From: an uncultured Acidobacteriota bacterium
Lineage (GTDB): Bacteria > Acidobacteriota > Blastocatellia > Pyrinomonadales > Pyrinomonadaceae
NCBI GenBank assembly: GCA_937859595.1
Contig: CALMAH010000035.1
Coordinates: forward strand, 1-45,711
Reading direction: 5' to 3'
DNA length: 45,711 nt
Each line of letters opens with the position of its first letter. The first letter of the stretch is position 1. This document shows, in pieces, positions 10,346 through 18,630 of this stretch. The position numbers were made by a program, and so were the translations under genes. Under the pieces are notes generated by a model. The model was not told the DNA's origin, searched no databases, and saw only the letters and a list, made by a program, of their open reading frames with translations.

Positions 10346-11158
10346 TCAATTGCGTCTTCGGGTGGCGAGATAGACCCCCGCGAAGACGAGAGAGGCGGCG
10401 ACGATAAAGCGGGTATCGACGATCTCGTTCAAGAAAAGAACGGCAAGAATGAAGCCGATAAGCGGCTGGAGATAGATGTAAACGGCGACGGTAGAGGCGG
10501 CGACGCGTTCGAGGGCGTAGGCATTCAAGAGGTAGGGGCCGGCGGTGGCGACAATAGCAATATAGAGTACCAGCCACCAGACAAGCGGCGATATCGAGTC
10601 AAGTTCGACGGCGGAAAACGAAACCAAACCAAGAGGAACGCAAATGGCCGCCGCAAAAATGAAGACCCACATCATCGAGCGAAAGGCGCCGTTGCGGGTG
10701 ATGACCTCCTTCGAGGTGGCAACGTAAATGCCGTAGGAGAGGGAATTTAGGATGATAAGCAGGTCGCCGAGCGTGGTCTCGGACGAGAACGACGCCTTGC
10801 GGGGATCGATAAGTATGACCACGCCGAGGGCCGCCAGCACAATGCCAATGGTCTTGATCAATCGGAGGCGTTCGGTGCCGATGATGGCGCCGATGGCGAC
10901 GGTGAATATGGGGATGGTAACGGCGAGCAGCGATGTATTTGACGCCTTTGTAAGCGAAAGGCCTCCAATGAACAAGAGCTGGTTAAATGTGACCCCAAAA
11001 AGGCTCATGACCGCGAGCCGGCGATAGTCAGACCGATCGCGGAGCCAGAGCCTGCCCCGCATCCACTGAACGACAAAAAGTATCAGGGCCGTGATCCCAA
11101 CACGAAACCCAACCAAAGCCACCGCCGGTAATACAGCCAGGACCACCTTGCCGATCAC
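10346..11158 (-). CDS. EamA/DMT-family membrane transporter, N-terminus uncertain
   Basis: About 270 residues with eight or nine membrane segments and two EamA-type halves. It contains LPAVALVGFRVGITALILF, NQLLFIGGLSLTKASNTSLL, IGTERLRLIKTIGIVLAALGVVIL and a second half ending FIVAASLVFAGVYLATRRR. The superfamily exports small metabolites such as amino acids; no substrate can be assigned. The frame continues upstream of the GTG at 11158 as KNEYLPHAALLAVQAFFGSLP, which looks like the true first helix. However, no ATG, GTG or TTG precedes it before an in-frame stop. An ATG at about 11216 is out of frame by one base, so a single-base deletion or a non-standard start (CTG 11239) is likely. Confidence 0.85.
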   Translation of the reverse strand: MIGKVVLAVLPAVALVGFRVGITALILFVVQWMRGRLWLRDRSDYRRLAVMSLFGVTFNQLLFIGGLSLTKASNTSLLAVTIPIFTVAIGAIIGTERLRLIKTIGIVLAALGVVILIDPRKASFSSETTLGDLLIILNSLSYGIYVATSKEVITRNGAFRSMMWVFIFAAAICVPLGLVSFSAVELDSISPLVWWLVLYIAIVATAGPYLLNAYALERVAASTVAVYIYLQPLIGFILAVLFLNEIVDTRFIVAASLVFAGVYLATRRRN

Positions 11159-11361
11159 CGGCAGCGAGCCGAAAAACGCCTGAACGGCAAGAAGGGCGGC
11201 ATGCGGTAAATATTCATTTTTCGATCTTATGTGCTCCAGAATTCGCCACCCAAATTATGAAAGCAAAGTAAAAATAGTTTCTATACCAGTCTAACGTAAT
11301 GTATATTCAAACTAATCCAGATCAGCTTTGAAGTCTATAGATCAGAGAAAAATCAACTCTT

Positions 11362-11886
11362 ATGAAAAAACGAGTAATATCACGATTCTTAGTCGTTGCT
11401 TTATTAGGTATAGCACAAACTGTTTATGCGCAAGACTTTCCGTATCATCTTTATGCTCCGCGCACGATGGCCGAGTTGGCGGAGTTGAGTTCCGTCGCTG
11501 AAGAAACCCAAACCATCGGACTTACTCAAATCGGGATAAGTGCTAAACCGTTTTATTCGGCAGTTAGACTGGAATATGTTGGTGGGCCGAGAGATCTGAC
11601 CGAGAGGAAATTGGGATTTTATAAAATTTGGGCTTCGGCATTAAATGTTCAAAGTGCAAACACAAAAGCCAACGTTCTAGACATCCTTCAAAAAGAGTAT
11701 CTTTTCAAAGAATGTGACAAAGAATACTGGATCACGGTGTCAACTCCGGCGGCAAATGATCTTCCAAAGAACATGAAGAAAGGGGACAGGATAACACTTT
11801 ATTTGATGTTGGCCGGCGGCATGAAGTTTGACAAAGAGGCGTGGAACGGAATGTATTTGGCCAATTCGTTTAGGAATTACGAGTGA
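11362..11886 (+). CDS. Small secreted protein, unknown function
   Basis: A 174-residue protein with a clear signal peptide (RVISRFLVVALLGIAQTVYAQ) and a soluble mature part with no family I recognise. Base composition is visibly more AT-rich than its neighbours (AAA, GAT and TTT codons dominate), which hints at recent acquisition. It has a single cysteine (FKECDKEYW) and a C-terminal segment GDRITLYLMLAGGMKFDKEAWNGMY. It is isolated between two minus-strand genes, with about 200 bp of upstream sequence holding no other gene. Confidence 0.75.
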   Translation: MKKRVISRFLVVALLGIAQTVYAQDFPYHLYAPRTMAELAELSSVAEETQTIGLTQIGISAKPFYSAVRLEYVGGPRDLTERKLGFYKIWASALNVQSANTKANVLDILQKEYLFKECDKEYWITVSTPAANDLPKNMKKGDRITLYLMLAGGMKFDKEAWNGMYLANSFRNYE

Positions 11887-11994
11887 ATCTTGTTACCAAA
11901 TGACGTTCAAACTCAGTGGCACATCCTCGTTCAAGGTGATCGTGATCTAAAAAGTCACGCTAAACCAATCAAGTGATCAACCGACTTTTCTTCC

Positions 11995-13317
11995 TCACAT
12001 TAGCATCATCGCAGGCGTTTCGAGCATTTGTTTGAAGGTATAAAGGAACTTTGCCCCGGTGGCTCCATCGACCACGCGGTGGTCGCACGACATCGTTACG
12101 TGCATAATGTTTCGCACGGTTATCTCGCCGTCGCGGACCACGGGTGTCGGCGTCGATGCACCGACGGCGATGATGGCGGCTTCGGGCGGATTGATGATGG
12201 CCGTAAATTCCCTGATACCCATCATACCGAGGTTACTGATAGAAAATGTCGCTCCGGTGTATTCCTCGGGCTGGAGCTTTTTGGCCTTTGCTTTGGCGGC
12301 AAGGTCTTTTATTTCGGCTGAGATCTCGGCGAGGCCCTTGAGGTTGGCACCACGAACGACCGGCGTGATAAGCCCCTCATCTATTGCTACGGCAACACCT
12401 ATGTCTGCCTGTTCGTAAAAACGGATGGTCCTATCCTGATAGGACGAATTGACAAACGGATGCCTGAGCAGGGACATCGCGGCGGCCTTGACGATGATGT
12501 CGTTGACGCTGATCTTGGCATCTTCACCAATTGCTGCGTTGATCTGTTTACGAGTGGCGAGCGCGTGGTCCATCTCGATCTCGACGGTCAAATAGAAGGT
12601 CGGGATAGGGCCGATGGACTCGGCCAATCGGCTGGCGATCACCTGCCGGATCTTCGAGGTGGGTTCATCGCTGAATGCGGAAGCCCCAACCACGGTCGAA
12701 GGTTGAAATTGTTTGGCTGCCGCCGGCCTTTCCCCGCCTTTGAGAGCCTCCTCAATATCGCGTTTAATGATACGGCCGTTAGGACCGGAGCCGGAAATGC
12801 TTTTTAGATCGATGTTGTTTTCAGAGGCCATCCGGGCGGCGATCGGCGAGACAAGCATCCGGCCGCCATTTGAACTCGGAACGGTTTCTTTAGAGGGCGA
12901 CGGAGCTTCCTTGCGAGCTTCCCCGGCGGGTTCAGCCGGTTTAGTGCGGGTCGAAGGCTCGGACTCGGAAACCGCTTTGGACGTGTCTTTTTCGGCTGTC
13001 TCTTCGGGTTTTGAATCCGCCTTCTTTGCGGCTCCCCCGTTTGAAGAGATCTCGTCGAGAAGTGCCGAGAAGTCCTCGCCTTTTTCGCCGACGATGGCGA
13101 TAGCCTCACCGAGCGCGGCGGTCTCGCCCTCGCCTTTAATGATCTTGAGCAGCGTGCCGCCGGTAAGGGCGGTCATTTCCATCGTCGCCTTGTCGGTATC
13201 GACCTCTGCGAGCGTCTCGTTCGCTTCAAAAGCGTCACCTTCGGCGACTAGCCATCGGGATATCTGGCCTTCATCCATGGTGGGCGAGAGTTTTGGCATT
13301 AAGAATTTTTCAGCCAT
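11995..13317 (-). CDS. pdhC: Pyruvate dehydrogenase E2, dihydrolipoamide acetyltransferase
   Basis: E2 forms the core of the pyruvate dehydrogenase complex and moves the acetyl group from lipoamide to CoA. The 440-residue product has one N-terminal lipoyl domain (FLMPKLSPTMDEGQISRW, lipoylated Lys in VDTDKATMEM), a charged Ala/Pro/Glu/Lys-rich linker, and a peripheral subunit-binding domain (LVSPIAARMASENNIDL...GPNGRIIKRDIEEAL). The catalytic domain ends with the active-site HRVVDG motif in SCDHRVVDGATGAKFL. ATG 13317 is the natural start because it begins exactly at the lipoyl domain; the frame is open further upstream, but that sequence overlaps the neighbouring gene. It lies 7 nt after the stop of the small secreted protein gene and is last in the operon. 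Confidence 0.95.
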   Translation of the reverse strand: MAEKFLMPKLSPTMDEGQISRWLVAEGDAFEANETLAEVDTDKATMEMTALTGGTLLKIIKGEGETAALGEAIAIVGEKGEDFSALLDEISSNGGAAKKADSKPEETAEKDTSKAVSESEPSTRTKPAEPAGEARKEAPSPSKETVPSSNGGRMLVSPIAARMASENNIDLKSISGSGPNGRIIKRDIEEALKGGERPAAAKQFQPSTVVGASAFSDEPTSKIRQVIASRLAESIGPIPTFYLTVEIEMDHALATRKQINAAIGEDAKISVNDIIVKAAAMSLLRHPFVNSSYQDRTIRFYEQADIGVAVAIDEGLITPVVRGANLKGLAEISAEIKDLAAKAKAKKLQPEEYTGATFSISNLGMMGIREFTAIINPPEAAIIAVGASTPTPVVRDGEITVRNIMHVTMSCDHRVVDGATGAKFLYTFKQMLETPAMMLM

Positions 13318-13324
13318 ATTAAAT

Positions 13325-13708
13325 TTAACGTCCGAGCTGTGCCCGCGAAAGTTGTTTAGGAACGCCGGAGACCTTGATCCGCGCCGCCATCGCGGCATTT
13401 ACCCATTTGCCGCGTTTCTGGAAATAGACGTATGCAAGGTCGATGCCTTTTCCGTTTACGCGTATCTCCCAGTAATTTTGCCCCTCGACGCGGAACAGGC
13501 CGATGTTCTCGATCGCTTCGTCGGTTACCGACTGGTCGTCGCACGGAGCGCAGAAGTGCTTGATGGAGGTCGCTTCGGCAAGTTCTCTCAATGCGCGAGA
13601 TGCCTCATTGCGGCTGACCCACGCGGCCTGATCGGCAAACGCAGGCATAGTGATGCACCCCAGCAAGAAGAGGGTCGCAAAGGAAAGGATCTTGGTTCGG
13701 TGTTTCAT
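13325..13708 (-). CDS. Small exported protein inside the pdh operon
   Basis: About 127 residues from ATG 13708, which avoids the 13-bp overlap with pdhB that the upstream in-frame start (13750) would create. A signal peptide or lipobox-like segment (ILSFATLFLLGCITMPAFA) is followed by a soluble domain with a CAPC motif (FCAPCDD) and YWEIRVNGKGIDLAYVYFQKRGKWVNAA. I do not recognise the family. The CxxC pair could bind metal or form a disulphide. Its position between E1-beta and E2 is odd, because the flanking gene products are cytoplasmic and this one is exported. Confidence 0.78.
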   Translation of the reverse strand: MKHRTKILSFATLFLLGCITMPAFADQAAWVSRNEASRALRELAEATSIKHFCAPCDDQSVTDEAIENIGLFRVEGQNYWEIRVNGKGIDLAYVYFQKRGKWVNAAMAARIKVSGVPKQLSRAQLGR

Positions 13709-13737
13709 CTTATCTTGCAATGTCTGAGCCGATCGGG

Positions 13738-14721
13738 CTAAAGATAACAAACGTCCTTTATCGCTTCAACGATCTTATCAACGCTTGGAAGCGCAGCGAT
13801 CTCGAGGTTTCGTGCGTACGGCATCGGGGCTTCGACGGTCGAGACGCGTTTAACCGGGGCATCGAGATAGTCGAATGCGTTTTCCATTATCTGATGTGAT
13901 ATCTCGGCGCCGACAGATGCGAACGAGTGCGATTCTTCGGCAATAACAAGCCGATTGGTCTTCTTTACGGACTCGACGATCGTATCGATATCAAGCGGCT
14001 TGATCGTTCGCGGGTCGATGACCTCGACCGATACGTCAAATTCGTCCTTGACCTTCTCAGCCGCCTCGAGAGCCATGGGAACGGTCATCGAGCGGGCAAC
14101 GATGGTGCAGTCCGTACCCTCGCGTTTTACATCTGCAACACCGAGCGGGATGGTGAAATCTTCGTCTTCGGGGACCTCGCCTTTCATACCGTACATCCGT
14201 TCCTGTTCCATAAAGATGACGGGATTATCGTCGCGGATAGAGGACTTGAGCAGGCCCTTTGCGTCTGCGGCGGTCGAGGGCATCACGACCTTTAGGCCGG
14301 GGAAGTTGGCGTACATCGCCTCGAGCGCCTGTGAGTGCTGCGACGAGACCTGGAAGGCCGAGCCGTTGGGCCCACGGAAGACGACGGGTACCTTAAACTC
14401 GCCGCCGGACATGTAAAGCATCTTTGCGGCGTGGTTGATGATCTGGTCTGCAGCAAGGATCGAGAAATTAAAGGTCATGAACTCGATCACGGGCCGGGTT
14501 CCGGCCATCGCCGCTCCGACACCGATAGCGGCAAAGCCCAACTCGGTGATCGGCGTATCGACCACACGCTTATCGCCGAACTCTTTCCAGAGCCCGCGGG
14601 TGACCTTGTAGGCGCCGTCGTATTCGGCGACCTCCTCGCCCATGATGAAGACGTTCTCGTCTCGGATAAGTTCTTCGCGAAGTGCCTGGTTCAAGGCGTC
14701 GCGGATGGTTAAAGTTGCCAT
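13738..14721 (-). CDS. pdhB: Pyruvate dehydrogenase E1 component, beta subunit
   Basis: The beta subunit of the heterotetrameric thiamine-diphosphate E1 enzyme that decarboxylates pyruvate and acetylates the E2 lipoyl group. The 327-residue length is normal. Recognisable blocks are LTIRDALNQALREELIRDENVFIMGEEVAEYDGAYKVTRGL, DTPITELGFAAIGVGAAMAGTRPVIEFMTFNF, SSQHSQALEAMYANFPGLKVVMPSTAADAKGLL and the C-terminal VIDPRTIKPLD plus RVSTVEAPMPYA. The Glu of MGEEVAEYDG and the pyrimidine-binding face are intact. The start ATG lies 3 nt after the stop of the nucleotidyltransferase gene, so translation is probably coupled. Confidence 0.96.
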   Translation of the reverse strand: MATLTIRDALNQALREELIRDENVFIMGEEVAEYDGAYKVTRGLWKEFGDKRVVDTPITELGFAAIGVGAAMAGTRPVIEFMTFNFSILAADQIINHAAKMLYMSGGEFKVPVVFRGPNGSAFQVSSQHSQALEAMYANFPGLKVVMPSTAADAKGLLKSSIRDDNPVIFMEQERMYGMKGEVPEDEDFTIPLGVADVKREGTDCTIVARSMTVPMALEAAEKVKDEFDVSVEVIDPRTIKPLDIDTIVESVKKTNRLVIAEESHSFASVGAEISHQIMENAFDYLDAPVKRVSTVEAPMPYARNLEIAALPSVDKIVEAIKDVCYL

Positions 14722-14724
14722 AAA

Positions 14725-15180
14725 CTAATCAATTCGCTCAAGCCGTTCGATATCTGCAAGATCCTTGAAGCGGCCTGTTGCTGTCTTGTTCCTAATGAGA
14801 TCCTGCTTGCTGATCGTGTCGATCGTGATGTCTTCGACATCAACGATATTTCTGGCGCCGTATGCAGCTTCAAACTCAATACCATCCGCGAAATTCAATA
14901 TCTGGATCTTCATGGGTTCAACGCCGATCTCAAGAATGCCACGTTCATTTTCAAATAGTATCTCGCCAAGTTCGGTCTCGCCGCCTAAGAACTGAAAAAG
15001 TGCCGCTTTCAAATTCTTGATATTCTCAACATCAGAGGCGATGAGGATGTCAAGGTCGTTAGTGGTGCGGGAATAACCGTAGATACCAACCGCATATCCA
15101 CCTATAAGCAGATATCGAACCTCACCGGCATTTAACAATTCGAAGAACTCTTTGAAGTCTTTCGGTAGCTCTAGGTCCAT
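14725..15180 (-). CDS. Nucleotidyltransferase-fold protein (DUF6036/AbiEii-like)
   Basis: A 151-residue protein. The motif LLIGGYAVGIYGYSRTTNDLDILI has the GG...DxD signature of minimal nucleotidyltransferases, and the later ISKQDLIRNKTATGRFKDLADIERL matches the tail of DUF6036/AbiEii-type proteins, where a Lys-Asp-x-x-Asp helix is typical. Some relatives are toxins that add nucleotides to tRNA; others are housekeeping or orphan proteins, so the function here is open. The start ATG lies inside the preceding small gene (59-nt overlap). The stop is 3 nt before pdhB. Confidence 0.8.
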   Translation of the reverse strand: MDLELPKDFKEFFELLNAGEVRYLLIGGYAVGIYGYSRTTNDLDILIASDVENIKNLKAALFQFLGGETELGEILFENERGILEIGVEPMKIQILNFADGIEFEAAYGARNIVDVEDITIDTISKQDLIRNKTATGRFKDLADIERLERID

Positions 15181-15343
15181 AGTTTAAGCGTCTAAGTCGC
15201 TCGATATGCTGCAAACGTTCCTTTACCGAACTAGTTCGCCAGAAGTCGATCTCGTCGGAGTCGTCAAAATTGCTGGCGGCCCTAATTCGTGTTCGATCTA
15301 ATTTGATCTCAGGGATGTCGTTAACGGTTTCAGGCATAAACAT
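15122..15343 (-). CDS. Small partner protein overlapping the nucleotidyltransferase
   Basis: A 73-residue hydrophilic protein with no signal peptide. The C-terminal segment EIDFWRTSSVKERLQHIERLRRLNYGPRATERLQRVLRIV is arginine-rich and probably helical. From memory, similar short proteins precede DUF6036-like nucleotidyltransferases in other genomes, which supports treating the two as a unit. Start ATG 15343 (or 15337) overlaps the pdhA stop, and the gene ends 59 nt inside the nucleotidyltransferase gene in another frame. Such double overlap implies strong translational coupling. An antitoxin-like role is conceivable but unproven. Confidence 0.7.
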   Translation of the reverse strand: MFMPETVNDIPEIKLDRTRIRAASNFDDSDEIDFWRTSSVKERLQHIERLRRLNYGPRATERLQRVLRIVKCR

Positions 15344-16424
15344 CGCTCAACAACTCATTCTCGCTCGGAAACGGGCTCTCTTCGGCAAATTCGATCGCCC
15401 GTTTTGTTGCCTCGATGGCTTCCTGGCGGATCTCGTCAAATTCGTCGTCCGTGAAGACCTTCGCGGTTTTCAGGCTGTCCTGGAAGAGCACGATAGGGTC
15501 GCGTTCCTGATATTTTGCGATCTCCTCGCGGGTCCTGTAGTTCCCGGGGTCGGACATCGAATGCCCCATATATCGATAGGCTCGGACCTCAAGCAGCGTC
15601 GGCAAGGACTCCTCGCGGGCGCGCTTTATCGCACGGAGAGAGGCATCACGGACGGCCATCACGTCCATGCCGTCAACGAATTCGTTTGCCATCTCATACG
15701 AATCCGCTTTTTTGGCAATGTTCTGTGTGCTCATCGCGCGTTCCTGTGAGGTGCCCATCCCGTATTGGTTATTTTCGCAGATATAGATGATCGGCAATTT
15801 CCAGAGTTGGGCCATGTTGAGCGATTCGTGAAAGATGCCCTGGTTGACTGCGGCCTCTCCGAAGAAACATAGGGTTACCTGGCCGGACTCTTTATATTTA
15901 GCGGCGTATGCCATGCCGGTGCCTACACCTATCTGCCCGCCGACGATGCCGTGTCCGCCGTAAAATTCGTGTTCCTTTGAGAACATGTGCATCGAACCGC
16001 CCTTGCCCTTTACACAGCCTCCCTCTTTACCGTAGAGCTCTGCCATAACGGCTTCTGGAGTGATGCCCTTGACCATTGCCTGAACGTGGTCGCGGTAGGA
16101 CGTAATGACCATATCGCTCGGTTCGAGTGCCATCATCGAACCGACCGCTATCGCTTCCTGTCCGATGTATAGATGGCAAAAACCGCCGATCTTGCCCATG
16201 CGGTAGACCTCGGCGGCCTTTTCTTCAAAAACCCGGCCGAGCACCATCTGGTAAAGCATCTCGCGGAGCAGTTTCTTGTCCGTTTTCTTAATGGCTTCGA
16301 TCTGTGATTTGCGGCGCTTTTCGTATTCAGCCTGCATCAGATCGACGACAGCCTTCAGATCGCTGCGGCCGTTGTTGTCGCCGGACTTGGCCTCACCTTT
16401 TTTTATTGTGGCGGTCTTTGACAA
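15330..16424 (-). CDS. pdhA: Pyruvate dehydrogenase E1 component, alpha subunit
   Basis: The alpha subunit of E1, which binds thiamine diphosphate. From the TTG start at 16424 the product is 364 residues. Blocks include LLREMLYQMVLGRVFEEKAAEVYRMGKIGGFCHLYIGQEA, the phosphorylation-loop-like YRDHVQAMVKGITPEAVMAEL, KGGSMHMFSKEHEFYGGHGIVGGQIGVGTG and the cofactor motif ending in LPIIYICENNQYGMGTS. The usual Mg-binding GDG/GDA reads GEA here (FFGEAAVNQG), an Asp-to-Glu change. TTG is chosen because a perfect GGAGG sits 7 nt upstream; the longer frame to 16454 has no such site. It is first in the operon, with the next gene overlapping its stop. Confidence 0.93.
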   Translation of the reverse strand: MSKTATIKKGEAKSGDNNGRSDLKAVVDLMQAEYEKRRKSQIEAIKKTDKKLLREMLYQMVLGRVFEEKAAEVYRMGKIGGFCHLYIGQEAIAVGSMMALEPSDMVITSYRDHVQAMVKGITPEAVMAELYGKEGGCVKGKGGSMHMFSKEHEFYGGHGIVGGQIGVGTGMAYAAKYKESGQVTLCFFGEAAVNQGIFHESLNMAQLWKLPIIYICENNQYGMGTSQERAMSTQNIAKKADSYEMANEFVDGMDVMAVRDASLRAIKRAREESLPTLLEVRAYRYMGHSMSDPGNYRTREEIAKYQERDPIVLFQDSLKTAKVFTDDEFDEIRQEAIEATKRAIEFAEESPFPSENELLSDVYA

Positions 16425-16431
16425 TGTATGT

Positions 16432-16436
16432 CCTCC
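16432..16436 (-). promoter_or_regulatory. Ribosome binding site deciding the TTG start of pdhA
   Basis: GGAGG on the minus strand with 7-nt spacing to TTG 16424. No equally good site serves the in-frame start at 16454. Confidence 0.75.
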
Positions 16437-16578
16437 GTAACCTGTTCTGGCCAAACGGCCAATTGCAGTGTAAACCCTAATTATAAGCGACGATTTCAGC
16501 GAAAGGCAAAACTGAACACCGAGAGTGGGCGAATAAACCTTTGTCGTATCAACCCGTTTAATTATAAGATTGTCTGTG

Positions 16579-18489
16579 ATGATGAGATTTTCGGTTTCGG
16601 CCTTTTTATTTTTCTTACTATTCGTTTCGATCGGTGCATCGGGTCAGGACCCGACGCGCTGGGTGCTGGCCTCGAAGACCGAAGCGTCTAAGGAACTGAA
16701 GGAGGGCGAAGACGTCACGGTCGAGCTAAGGGGCACCATCGACACGGGCTGGTATCTGTATGGAATGGAGCAGCCGCCGGGGGGTCCGATAGCCACCACC
16801 GTGCGGATCGCTGAGGGAAGCCCATTCGAGCTGGCGGGAACGGTCCGTGCGGAAAAGGCGCTTTCAAAACCCGATCCGAATTTCTTAGTTGAAGGCAAGC
16901 CGATCGAAACGCTTTACCATACGGACTCGGTAGTGTTTGAACTCAGCGTTCGTGCGACGGGGCCCGTAAAGCTGGACGAGCTGCTCGTGGCGGTACGCTT
17001 TCAGGCCTGTGACGATTCGGTCTGTTTGCCGCCGAGGACAAAGACGGTCTCGTTTACGGGAGAGATCGAAAAAGCGCGGGCCTCCGCAAGCGATCCGGCC
17101 ACGGGGACCGTTGACGCCTCCAGGCAGCCATCGATGGGACAGCCGGTGATGGCCATTCGCGACACTCCGACCGATCTGTGGCCGTTTATCTGGCTGGCGA
17201 TAACGCTAGGTGCACTTTCGCTGCTGACGCCGTGCGTGTTTCCAATGATACCGATCACGGTGTCGTATTTTACGAGCCACGCATCGGGAAGCCGTGCGAA
17301 GGCGGTACGGCTGGCGACGGTCTATTCGCTTGGCATTGTCGGAACATTTACGCTGCTGGGGATGCTGCTGGCGATATTTGTCGGGGCAGCGGGGCTAAAT
17401 CTTTTTGCCTCAAGCCCGTGGGTAAATCTTCTGATAACGGCTATCTTCTTTTTCTTTGCATTCAACCTTTTCGGGGCTTATGAGATCACGATCCCTTCGA
17501 GCGTTTTGACGCGGCTTGACCGGCTTACCCGCTCGACCGAGGGCGAGGGAAGCGGGATAATCGGCGCGCTGCTGATGGGGCTGACGTTCACGCTGACGTC
17601 GTTTACCTGTACGTCGCCTTTTGTCGGGACGATCCTGGTGGCGGCTTCGCAGGGCGACTGGCAGATGCCGCTTCTGGGGATGCTGGCGTTCTCGAGTGTG
17701 TTCGCGTTGCCTTTCTTTGTTTTGGCGCTGGTGCCGCAATTGGCGTCCCAACTGCCGAAGGCCGGCGGCTGGATGAACTCCGTAAAGGTCTCGATGGGCT
17801 TTCTTGTGGTCGCGGCGGCAATGAAGTTCCTTTCAAATGCAGACGTGATCTGGAAATGGGGTTTCTTTACACGCGATGTCGTTCTTTCGGTGTGGATAGC
17901 CATCGGGTTTATCCTTTCGGTCTATCTTTTGGGCAAGTTCCAATTGTCGCATGACTCGAAACCGGAGCGGATAGGGGCGTTTCGCCTTGTCTCGGCGTTG
18001 ATCAGCCTTGCTATCACGTTTTATCTCATCACCGGCCTTTTCGGAGCAAAGCTCGGGGAACTCGAGGCATTTTTGCCATCCGATAAAGGGAACAGCTCAG
18101 GCCGAGTTCTCGGCAGCGGCCAAAGGCTGGAGTGGATGAAGAACGACTACGAAGGAGCGCTTGCACGCGGCCGGGCGGAGAACAAACGCGTTTTCCTGGA
18201 TTTTACGGGCTATACGTGTACAAACTGCCGATGGATGGAAGCGAATATCTTCCCGCGGCCGGAGGTAGTGGCGGAGCTCGAGAAATTTGTCCTCGTGTCG
18301 CTCTACACGGACGGCAGCGGCGAGATATACGAGCGCCAGCAGAAGCTGGAAGAAGAGATGTTCGGCACGGTCGCGGTACCGCTTTATGCGGTGGTGGAAC
18401 CGGACGGGACGATAATCTCGGCGTTTCCGGGAATGACGCGAAATCCGGAAGAGTTTGTTGACTTTTTGAGAAAGTCACAGCAAAATTAG
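16579..18489 (+). CDS. dsbD: Thiol:disulfide interchange protein DsbD
   Basis: DsbD carries electrons from cytoplasmic thioredoxin across the inner membrane to periplasmic disulphide isomerases and cytochrome c maturation. All three domains are present. After a signal peptide (FSVSAFLFFLLFVSIGASGQ) comes the periplasmic alpha domain with the cysteine pair in FQACDDSVCLPP. A central eight-helix domain follows, beginning LLTPCVFPMIPITVSYFTSH and with a second cysteine in TSFTCTSPFVG. The C-terminal thioredoxin domain has FTGYTCTNCRWME. The roughly 637-residue length is normal. Starts at TTG 16570, GTG 16576, ATG 16579 or ATG 16582 are all possible; 16579 is used. It is divergent from pdhA. Confidence 0.94.
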   Translation: MMRFSVSAFLFFLLFVSIGASGQDPTRWVLASKTEASKELKEGEDVTVELRGTIDTGWYLYGMEQPPGGPIATTVRIAEGSPFELAGTVRAEKALSKPDPNFLVEGKPIETLYHTDSVVFELSVRATGPVKLDELLVAVRFQACDDSVCLPPRTKTVSFTGEIEKARASASDPATGTVDASRQPSMGQPVMAIRDTPTDLWPFIWLAITLGALSLLTPCVFPMIPITVSYFTSHASGSRAKAVRLATVYSLGIVGTFTLLGMLLAIFVGAAGLNLFASSPWVNLLITAIFFFFAFNLFGAYEITIPSSVLTRLDRLTRSTEGEGSGIIGALLMGLTFTLTSFTCTSPFVGTILVAASQGDWQMPLLGMLAFSSVFALPFFVLALVPQLASQLPKAGGWMNSVKVSMGFLVVAAAMKFLSNADVIWKWGFFTRDVVLSVWIAIGFILSVYLLGKFQLSHDSKPERIGAFRLVSALISLAITFYLITGLFGAKLGELEAFLPSDKGNSSGRVLGSGQRLEWMKNDYEGALARGRAENKRVFLDFTGYTCTNCRWMEANIFPRPEVVAELEKFVLVSLYTDGSGEIYERQQKLEEEMFGTVAVPLYAVVEPDGTIISAFPGMTRNPEEFVDFLRKSQQN

Positions 18490-18630
18490 GCGGAAATCGA
18501 CCTGAGCGTTTCTCGTCAAAGAGATCAAGGAATGGCCGGTTCGAGAATATTGAGGATGTAGGCTCAGCCTTAGTGCGAAGATCGGCTTATTACTTTCTCT
18601 GTCAACTCACTGGCCGGACAGACTATAGAA

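Noticed and set aside
12713..13741. A 342-codon plus-strand frame opposite pdhC
   Set aside because: Ser/Ala/Pro-rich antisense of the E2 linker; no start signal or family features.
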